Source of the DNA: Halomicrobium zhouii
Lineage (GTDB): Archaea > Halobacteriota > Halobacteria > Halobacteriales > Haloarculaceae
Direction: 5' to 3'
DNA: 64,000 bases
Assembly: GCF_900114435.1 (NCBI RefSeq)
Contig: NZ_FOZK01000003.1
Location: 496,001-560,000 of the forward strand
The stretch's first letter is position 1; each line of letters opens with the position of its first letter. The translations under genes were made by a program, and so were the position numbers. Below, one piece after another: positions 58,205 through 64,000 of the stretch. The notes under the pieces were generated by a model, which was not told the DNA's origin, made no database searches, and worked only from the letters and a program-made list of their open reading frames with translations.

Positions 58205-59883
58205 GGCGACTCCACCCACTCAGTGCCGTCCAGCGAGTGATCGCCACGGCCTTCCGGTTCGGGAGCACCGGCTTCTTCCTCGGCATTCTGCTGTCCGGCC
58301 CGCTCGACCTCGCGCCCTTCTGGGCTACGTTCGCGCTCGGTGGTGTCGGTGCCCTCGCCGGCGCCGCCTACGGCGTCGCTCGCTACCTGCGGTTCACGTA
58401 CGAGACGGCCGGCGACACCTTCGCCGTCTCGTCGGGCGTGTTGAACCGCCAGGAGCGGGAGATTCCGCTCGGCCGGATCCAGAACGTCGACGTCACGCGG
58501 AACCTGATCCAGCGGGCGCTCGGCCTCGCCGTCGTGAACTTCGAGACGGCCGGCGGCGGCTCGACGGAGGCCGTCCTGAACGCCGTCGACCTGGAGGAAG
58601 CGCGACGACTCCAGGAGTTCGTCGCTGCCCACGGTCGCGAAGCGGTGGACGAAGCCAGTGGAACCATCGGTGAAGACGGCGAATCGGCGCCGTCGACGGC
58701 ATCGGCCGGGACCGACCGAGCAGGCGCCGTCGAGACAGGTGGCGACGGAGCGGCCGGCGGTGGCGTGGCCGGTGACGCATCGAGCGACGAGCCGACGACG
58801 GCCCGGCGACGAGCGCCGGAGGAAGAGGATCTCTACCGACTCGACCACGCCGACTTGCTCCGGCTCGGTGCGATGACGGCGAAACCGGGCGCGCCGGTTC
58901 TCGTCGTCGTCGGGACGCCCTTCTTCGGCGACCTCGCGCTGGCCGTCCTGTCCGCGACGACCGCGGCTCTCGGTGGTCCCGAGCGGGTGGCCTTCGAACT
59001 CCTGCCGACGTACTCGCCGACCGAACTGGCCATCGTCGCGGGCGTGACGCTCGTCGAATTCGCCCTCGCCACGCTGGTAGTCAGCGCCGTCCTCACGATG
59101 GTCGAGTTCTACGACTTCCGGCTCAGGCGCGTCGGGGACGAACTCCGCTACGAGCGGGGCTTCCTCAACCGATACAGCGGGTCGATCCCCGTCGAGAAGA
59201 TACAGACGGTGTCGATAAAGGAGACGGCGCCGATGCGATCCCTCGGCTACGCCGGCCTCTCCGTCGAGACCGCGGGGTACGGTCCGGGCGCGAACGACGG
59301 CCAGGCGTCGAACACGGCCATCCCGCTCGACGACAGCGCGACAGTCACCGAGCTGGCCGAATCGCTCGGGGAGTTCGAGACGCCGCCGGTCGAGCGGCCA
59401 CCCCGGCGCGCGCGCCGGCGATACGCCGTCAGGTTCGCACTCCTGCCACTCGCGGTCGCCGCACTGGCCCTCCTCGTCGACCAGTTCCTCCTCGACGTCG
59501 GCTGGTGGTACGCGCCGCTGGCGCTGCTGGTCCTCGCCCCTGTGGCCGGCCACCTCACGTGGAAACATCGTGGGCACGCGACGACTGACGACGTCTTCGT
59601 CGCCCGGAGCGGCTTCTGGACCCGGACGACGCGTTCGGTCCCGTACTACCGCGTCCAGACGGTCATCGGAAGCCGGAGCGTGTTCCAGCGGTACCGCGAC
59701 CTGGCCAGCGTCACCGCCGACACCGCCAGCACGTCGAGCCTGATGGGCGGCGACGCGACGGCCCACGACGTGGACGACGCGACGGCCCGGACGCTCCACG
59801 ACGTTCTTCGCACGCGTCTCGGAGAGGACATCCAGCGTCGACGCGCCGAGGAAGACGACGGGAGCACCGACGCACTCAGGTGA
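58201..59883 (+). CDS. Multi-bPH2-domain membrane protein, YdbT-like
   Basis: A 560-residue protein with three bPH2 domains, each after a pair of membrane helices: first (TYETAGDTFAVSSGVLNRQEREIPLGRIQNVDVTRNLIQRALGL, about 63-140), an acidic low-complexity linker (about 150-210), second (LRRVGDELRYERGFLNRYSGSIPVEKIQTVSIKETAPMRSLGYAGLSVETAG, about 305-385) and third (VFVARSGFWTRTTRSVPYYRVQTVIGSRSVFQRYRDLASVTADTA, about 465-525). Domains in the same protein are likely to assemble side by side at the cytosolic face. Role unknown, as for YdbT. Confidence 0.9.
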   Translation: MRRLHPLSAVQRVIATAFRFGSTGFFLGILLSGPLDLAPFWATFALGGVGALAGAAYGVARYLRFTYETAGDTFAVSSGVLNRQEREIPLGRIQNVDVTRNLIQRALGLAVVNFETAGGGSTEAVLNAVDLEEARRLQEFVAAHGREAVDEASGTIGEDGESAPSTASAGTDRAGAVETGGDGAAGGGVAGDASSDEPTTARRRAPEEEDLYRLDHADLLRLGAMTAKPGAPVLVVVGTPFFGDLALAVLSATTAALGGPERVAFELLPTYSPTELAIVAGVTLVEFALATLVVSAVLTMVEFYDFRLRRVGDELRYERGFLNRYSGSIPVEKIQTVSIKETAPMRSLGYAGLSVETAGYGPGANDGQASNTAIPLDDSATVTELAESLGEFETPPVERPPRRARRRYAVRFALLPLAVAALALLVDQFLLDVGWWYAPLALLVLAPVAGHLTWKHRGHATTDDVFVARSGFWTRTTRSVPYYRVQTVIGSRSVFQRYRDLASVTADTASTSSLMGGDATAHDVDDATARTLHDVLRTRLGEDIQRRRAEEDDGSTDALR

Positions 59884-60007
59884 CTCCGCCGGGACGAGTC
59901 GGGTCTCGAACACGCACCCCTCGCCGAGCGCTCGCGGGTCTGAAAAGACGGGTTCTCCAGACGGCGTGTCCACCACGTCCGGACGGACGAGCGTTCGATT
60001 CCCGGTA

Positions 60008-60853
60008 TTATCGCGGCTTCGACGCTCGCCGGACAGCGTCCAGCGGGAGGCGGTGGACGAGCGCGGGCAAGCGGAGTATCCCTGCGACGAGAAGCGTGTA
60101 CGCGAGGACGACGAGCACCGGTTCGACGAGTCCGTCGGCGAGTGCGTCGGTCAAGAAGACGAATGGAACACCGACTGCAGTCAGGACGACGCCGTGGAAG
60201 CGAGACTGGAGTTCCGCCAGGCCGTCCAGACGGAGACCTCCGAGCACGCCGCCGAGGCTCCCGCCGAACGCGAGCAGCGCCTCGGCCCCGAGTCCGGTGA
60301 CGGCGAGCGCGGGAACCGAGAGCAACGCCGCGAGCGCGAACCCACGAGTCGGGTCGTCGCCGACGAGGCGCACGCAGACGGCGAGCAGCGCCAGTCCGAG
60401 CGCGGTCCCGACAACCACGTCGCCAACGTAGTGCATCCCGAGAACGACTCTGGAAAGTCCGACGAGGGCGACGACGACGGCGACGCCGGTGACGGCCCGT
60501 CGGTCGTCGAGGCGGTCCCGGACAGTGACGAGGCCGCCGTAGACGACCACGGCGGCGACGGCATGCCCGCTGGGGAACCCGTATGGGTCCGCGTGGAGGG
60601 CGATCAGCCTGACGGCTTCCGGCGGTCGCGGGAGCGCGAGCGCGGCCTTGAGCCCGACGACGACGGCCAGCGCGATCAGCGCGTAGCTGACCACGGCGGC
60701 CGTCGACCGCCGCTCGTCGAGCCAATAGAGGAGCGACAGCGCCAGCAGCAGGAACGTCGCACTCCCGAGCGCCGTTATCACCCCGAACGGCGCCGCCGCG
60801 CCCGCCGGGACCGACTCCCAGATCAGTCGCGACAGCCCTTCGAGCCGAAACAT
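60008..60853 (-). CDS. PAP2-type membrane phosphatase
   Basis: A 281-residue integral membrane phosphatase with about six helices. All three signature motifs are present: KAALALPRP (KxxxxxxRP), YGFPSGHAVAAVV (PSGH) and SRVVLGMHYVGDVVVG (SRxxxxxHxxxD). Such enzymes dephosphorylate lipid phosphates or isoprenyl diphosphates at the outer face. ATG at 60853 (MFRLEGLSRLIW) is set by the TATA-like block at 60878-60885 on the minus strand, 25-32 bases upstream. Confidence 0.92.
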   Translation of the reverse strand: MFRLEGLSRLIWESVPAGAAAPFGVITALGSATFLLLALSLLYWLDERRSTAAVVSYALIALAVVVGLKAALALPRPPEAVRLIALHADPYGFPSGHAVAAVVVYGGLVTVRDRLDDRRAVTGVAVVVALVGLSRVVLGMHYVGDVVVGTALGLALLAVCVRLVGDDPTRGFALAALLSVPALAVTGLGAEALLAFGGSLGGVLGGLRLDGLAELQSRFHGVVLTAVGVPFVFLTDALADGLVEPVLVVLAYTLLVAGILRLPALVHRLPLDAVRRASKPR

Positions 60854-60877
60854 GGTCGACGCATCCCCGGCGGGCCA

Positions 60878-60885
60878 CATAAATC
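60878..60885 (-). promoter_or_regulatory. Putative TATA box of PAP2 gene
   Basis: Minus-strand GATTTATG lies 25-32 bases upstream of the ATG at 60853. Confidence 0.6.
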
Positions 60886-60899
60886 GGGCGACAACAGCG

Positions 60900-63566
60900 T
60901 CAGCGCGCCCACTCGACCATGCGACCGTACACTTCGTCGGTCGCCAGCGCGTCGGCGTCGCCGACCAGCACGAGCGCCTTCTTCGCCCGGGTCAGCGCGA
61001 CGTTGATCCGGCGGTAGTCCTCGAAGATCGGTCCGTCGAGTGATCCGGTGGCGGTGAAGGAAACGACGATGACCTCCTTGCTGGAGCCCTGGAATCGGTC
61101 GACGGTGTCGACGGCGACGCTCTCGGGGACGTGTTTGCTGATCTCGGCGACCTGGGCACGGTAGGGCGCAATGACGCCGATATCGCTCGGGTCGAGGCCC
61201 GCGTCGACGTATTCGGACACCACCCGTGCGACCTCGGCGGCCTCCGTCGGGTTGGTGTTGCCCTCGGCGCTCCCGTCGGGGTCGACGAACGCCGCGCCGT
61301 CTCTGAGGTTCTCGGGCAGGGCCTCCGGGTCGACGTCCGGCAGGTCACCGATGCGCTGGGCGGCGACCTCGCCCGTGGCGGGGCGCAACTGGTTGTCGTA
61401 GAACTCCCGCGAAGAGAACGCCTGGATGCGCTGGGCCATCCGGTACTGGCGGTCGAGCAGGACGCTGGCGTCGGGATACTCGTCGATTAGTCGTTCGAAC
61501 AGCGACTGGCCGAGCACCTCGTTGGCCTTCTCGGAACTGACGACGGGTGGCAACTGCTGGTGGTCGCCGACCAGCACGAAGCGGTCGGCCCGCGCCGTCG
61601 CGGCGAGGGTGCCCGGTTCCGTCAGCTGACCCGCCTCGTCGACGACGGCGGTGTCGAACTCCTGGGTCCGCATGATACGCGAACTGCACGAGGCCGTCGT
61701 CGCCGCGACGACGGCGGCGTCTTCGAGTTGACTCACGCACTCGTCGGGGTCGCCGGCGGTGTCGAGGCGGTACGCCTGCATGTCGTCGCGGACGCCGCTC
61801 TCGGTGCCGACGCGGACGACGTCTTCGAATCCCTGGTCCTCTAGGGCTTCCAGGCAGTTGTCGACCGCGCGGTTGGTGAACGCCGAGAGGAGGACCTGAT
61901 CCCCTCTCGCCACGCAAGCCCGAACGACCTGAGCCAGCGTGTACGTCTTGCCCGTGCCCGGCGGGCCGTGGACCAGCGCGAAGTCCTCGGCGCCGACGGC
62001 CAGTTGCACGGCCTCGTTCTGGGCCGCGTTGTTGTCGACGAACGTCTCGGTCACCTCGGCGAACTCGGGCTCCCTGCGGCCGAAGAGGACGTCCTTCTGC
62101 TCGGGCGGCCGGGTGAGCACCGCGTCGTGGAGCGCCGTGAGCATCCGGTCGGTGCCGATCTCCGAGGGGTAGACGTCGAGCCGGCGGAGTTCGACCGGTT
62201 CGTCCGACGTCACGATCACCTCGTCCTCGTCGAGTCGCTCGATCCGGCAGAGTTCGGCGGCGCCCGTTATCGGGTTTCCGTCGCTCGCCAGTGCCAGGTC
62301 GCCCTCGCGGATCTTCGAGACGGCAGTCGTTCCCTTCGCCCGCAGTTCCCACTGGCCGTCGTCTAGCTGGGTCTGTCCGGCCGGTTCCAGATCCACGAGC
62401 GCGCGGTCGTCGTCGGCCCGTTCCTGGGGCGTCTGGTCCCAGAGCTTCGCGTACTCGCGGTGGACGGCCCGGCGCTCCTGCTCGATTGCCTGGTAGAACC
62501 GGTCAAAGTACTCGCGCTCTTCCTCGGGGATCGCCGACCCGATCTTGCCGGCCTTCGACTCCTGGTCGAGGCGGCCGGAGACCACCATGCAGGTGTCCTG
62601 CTCGAAGCAGTACTCGCACCTGGCGTCGGCCTCGTAGCCGGTCGGGACGCTGGCGTCGTACTCCATCGCCGCGATCTCGTTGCGCGTCCGGACGACGAAG
62701 TTCAGCAGGCCGCCGTTGATGGAGAACTCCTTGGCCGGCGAGAGGTCGCCCGACTCCTCGGTGCGCTCGACGGCGGCGTTCTTGGTGTACAGCAGCGTGC
62801 CCGTATCGGGCGCCTCTCCGTTTCGCTCTTCGAGAATGAGCGCGTAACAGGCGGCCTGGATCTTGTCCTGGAACCGCGGGTCGCGCTTGGTGTTCTTCCC
62901 GGTCTTCAGTTCGACCGGCATCCCGCGGCGGACGGCGTCGGCCCGCCCCTTCATCCCGAAGCGCTCGGAGACGAGCGTCATCTCGGAGCGCCACTCGTCT
63001 TCCTCGGTGAGGAGGCCCTGCTGGAGCCACCCCTCGATGGCAGAGGCGTGGTCCCGGACCTCCTGGCGTACCTCCTCGGCGTCCCGGCCCAGGAGGCCCA
63101 GGTCGAGGCCGGCGTCGTCGACGTGGTCGTCGATGGCCTCGTCGAGGTCCCGGCCGCGGAGCAGGTCGCCGAACACCTCGTGGACGATGGTCCCCTTGAC
63201 GACCGGGTAGGCGTGGTCGGTGCCGCCGATCTTGTTGAGGTAGTACATCCGCGGGCACTGCACCCACGAGCGGACGTCGGTCACGTCGACGAGGAAGTCG
63301 GGTTCGACGACGAGCGTCGAATCGCCGCCGACGGAGTACTGGGTCTCGCCCTGGTACTCGCGTTCGTCGGGGTCGTAGACGGCGACCTCCATCCCGGGTT
63401 CGAGGTAGTCGGCCGTCTCCGCCCACTTGCCCCACAGCGTCGCCGTGACCGGTTCGGCGACGCCGCCCTCCGGCTTGAACGTCACCTCGCAGAGGTCGCT
63501 CTCCCCGTACTGCGTGTTCACCGTCTTGGCGTCGGATACGTCCACGACGACCCCACGTAATTGCAC
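60900..63566 (-). CDS. dna2: Dna2-type nuclease-helicase
   Basis: An 888-residue protein: N-terminal OB fold (QLRGVVVDVSDAKTVNTQYGESDLCEVTF; VTATLWGKW), a Cas4-like RecB nuclease with Fe-S cysteines (SWVQCPRMYYL, C104; ARCEYCFEQDTC), HEVFGDLL, GRADAV and VELKTGKN catalytic Asp/Glu/Lys, and a superfamily 1B helicase (Walker A HGPPGTGKTYTL, VVDEAGQLTEPG, LVGDHQQLPPVVSS, RFQGSSKEVIVVSF, INVALTRAKKALVLVGD). Processes DNA flaps and broken ends. GTG at 63566 is chosen because TATA-like GGTTTTTCC (63590-63597, minus strand) lies 24-31 bases upstream; an ATG at 63623 would add 19 residues. Confidence 0.93.
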   Translation of the reverse strand: MQLRGVVVDVSDAKTVNTQYGESDLCEVTFKPEGGVAEPVTATLWGKWAETADYLEPGMEVAVYDPDEREYQGETQYSVGGDSTLVVEPDFLVDVTDVRSWVQCPRMYYLNKIGGTDHAYPVVKGTIVHEVFGDLLRGRDLDEAIDDHVDDAGLDLGLLGRDAEEVRQEVRDHASAIEGWLQQGLLTEEDEWRSEMTLVSERFGMKGRADAVRRGMPVELKTGKNTKRDPRFQDKIQAACYALILEERNGEAPDTGTLLYTKNAAVERTEESGDLSPAKEFSINGGLLNFVVRTRNEIAAMEYDASVPTGYEADARCEYCFEQDTCMVVSGRLDQESKAGKIGSAIPEEEREYFDRFYQAIEQERRAVHREYAKLWDQTPQERADDDRALVDLEPAGQTQLDDGQWELRAKGTTAVSKIREGDLALASDGNPITGAAELCRIERLDEDEVIVTSDEPVELRRLDVYPSEIGTDRMLTALHDAVLTRPPEQKDVLFGRREPEFAEVTETFVDNNAAQNEAVQLAVGAEDFALVHGPPGTGKTYTLAQVVRACVARGDQVLLSAFTNRAVDNCLEALEDQGFEDVVRVGTESGVRDDMQAYRLDTAGDPDECVSQLEDAAVVAATTASCSSRIMRTQEFDTAVVDEAGQLTEPGTLAATARADRFVLVGDHQQLPPVVSSEKANEVLGQSLFERLIDEYPDASVLLDRQYRMAQRIQAFSSREFYDNQLRPATGEVAAQRIGDLPDVDPEALPENLRDGAAFVDPDGSAEGNTNPTEAAEVARVVSEYVDAGLDPSDIGVIAPYRAQVAEISKHVPESVAVDTVDRFQGSSKEVIVVSFTATGSLDGPIFEDYRRINVALTRAKKALVLVGDADALATDEVYGRMVEWAR

Positions 63567-63589
63567 GGGAGAAGGCAAGAGAGCGGTCG

Positions 63590-63597
63590 GAAAAACC
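63590..63597 (-). promoter_or_regulatory. Putative TATA box of dna2
   Basis: Minus-strand GGTTTTTC block 24-31 bases before the GTG at 63566. It supports the GTG as start of a leaderless transcript. Confidence 0.55.
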
Positions 63598-63621
63598 CTG
63601 TCGGTCGTCGGCCTGGATGTC

Positions 63622-63730
63622 ATAGTACCGGTTGTAACTACGCTCGACCTGCATCGGCTATCGAGGACAATCTGGGACTGCACCAACCATCGGCAGCAAA
63701 CTGCCGGGACAGAATTACAACCGGTACTAT
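63622..63730. repeat. 109-base element with 16-base terminal inverted repeats
   Basis: Perfect arms ATAGTACCGGTTGTAA (63622-63637) and TTACAACCGGTACTAT (63715-63730), 77 bases apart. A further small hairpin CGGCAG/CTGCCG lies inside at 63691-63706. It fills the gap between the upstream gene's stop and the dna2 promoter. No target-site duplication is seen. Could be a MITE-like insertion, a pair of regulator sites, or a terminator structure. Confidence 0.75.
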
Positions 63731-64000
63731 CAGTCGACCTGGGACGGGCTATCGGCGAACGCGTCTCCCTCGCCGGGTGATCCGTCGGTCTCGGTCGTCC
63801 CGTCGGAGTCTGGCTGGTCTGTGGCCGGTTCGGCCGCGTCGGCGTCGCCAGCGGAGCCGTCCGCGTCCGTCGGTTCGCTCCCGTCCGCTGACTCGCTCGC
63901 GTCCGGCGACACCGCGGGGACGTCGAGCGAGTCGAGCGCGTCACGAATCACGTCACCGGGCTGGACCCCCTCGACGGTCGCTTCTGTCGTGAGCACGAGC
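63730..64000 (-). CDS. C-terminal end of a probable MoxR-family ATPase
   Basis: The last 90 codons of a minus-strand gene whose start lies beyond the window. The visible N-terminal piece LVLTTEATVEGVQPGDVIRDALDSLDVP resembles the final helix of the MoxR lid domain (compare RHRV...), after which an acidic Asp/Gly/Ser/Glu-rich tail of about 55 residues runs to the stop at 63730. The GTG near 63996 is internal. MoxR identity rests on about 30 residues and is a guess. Confidence 0.45.
   Translation of the reverse strand, partial: LVLTTEATVEGVQPGDVIRDALDSLDVPAVSPDASESADGSEPTDADGSAGDADAAEPATDQPDSDGTTETDGSPGEGDAFADSPSQVD

Noticed and set aside
55193-58219. Minus-strand open frame of about 1000 codons opposite lhr and the PH gene
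   Set aside because: Antisense shadow of genuine, motif-rich plus-strand genes, caused by GC-rich third positions; the translation shows no domain.
63567-63623. ATG at 63623 as the dna2 start
   Set aside because: The extra 19 residues are non-acidic and the TATA-like box at 63590-63597 would fall inside the coding region; GTG at 63566 fits a leaderless mRNA better.

Overview
The window is chromosomal DNA of an extremely halophilic archaeon (class Halobacteria). The signs are high GC with strongly GC-biased third codon positions, acidic Asp/Glu-rich proteins, TATA-like boxes 22-32 bases upstream of many start codons (leaderless transcripts), many ATGA and TGATG start/stop overlaps, and typical haloarchaeal families (HalOD1, bacterio-opsin-activator-type HTH, amphi-Trp, Mrp antiporter operon, RqcH, Pelota, archaeal Elp3, Cas4-like Dna2). 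Genus cannot be fixed from the sequence alone. I see no rRNA, tRNA, CRISPR array or intact transposase.

Layout. 1-6.4 kb: 3' part of glyA, a HalOD1 protein, a large GAF/HTH sensor-regulator, folD, a zinc-ribbon protein, a 48-residue small protein, a strongly structured intergenic stretch and an amphi-Trp protein. 6.5-9.5 kb: PadR regulator, AI-2E-family permease and MgtC/DUF4010 membrane protein. 9.6-17.0 kb: a six-gene, fully overlapping minus-strand operon (BatA-like vWA, double-vWA, coiled-coil membrane protein, membrane protein with acidic tail, MoxR ATPase, DUF58). 17.1-21 kb: small conserved protein, a large dispersed repeat, mutY, a Na+/Ca2+ exchanger, and an HTH/membrane-protein pair. 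21-25 kb: a NodU/TobZ-type carbamoyltransferase with an unusual leader, and a 7TM histidine kinase. 24.9-31.2 kb: complete mnhABCDEFG operon with a previously hidden 37-codon gene between mnhF and mnhG. 31.4-36 kb: flavin reductase, Yip1-like protein, small protein, degenerate DHH/OB-fold protein, cupin.

36-42.4 kb is the most patchy part: a galactonate-dehydratase-like gene next to a second copy of the dispersed repeat, elp3, a DUF6653 protein, a frameshifted PIN-like toxin remnant, an MBL hydrolase and an orphan thymidylate-kinase-like P-loop protein. 42.4-48.2 kb: FAD oxidoreductase, RqcH, membrane proteins and Pelota (two ribosome-rescue factors within 5 kb). 48.3-54.8 kb: two histidine kinases, the second carrying two 102-base in-frame palindromic repeats inside its ATPase domain, an RNase Z-like hydrolase, a membrane-linked HTH protein and a DapA-family aldolase. 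54.9-64 kb: Lhr-type helicase, two bacterial-PH-domain membrane proteins, a PAP2 phosphatase, Dna2 nuclease-helicase, a 109-base element with 16-base terminal inverted repeats, and the C-terminal end of a probable MoxR ATPase.

The strongest candidates for something undescribed are the coding palindromic repeats at 50789-50992, the dispersed inverted-repeat element upstream of mutY and elp3, the coupled micro-gene in the Mrp operon, the four-hairpin region at 5906-6067, and the 16-base inverted repeat upstream of dna2.
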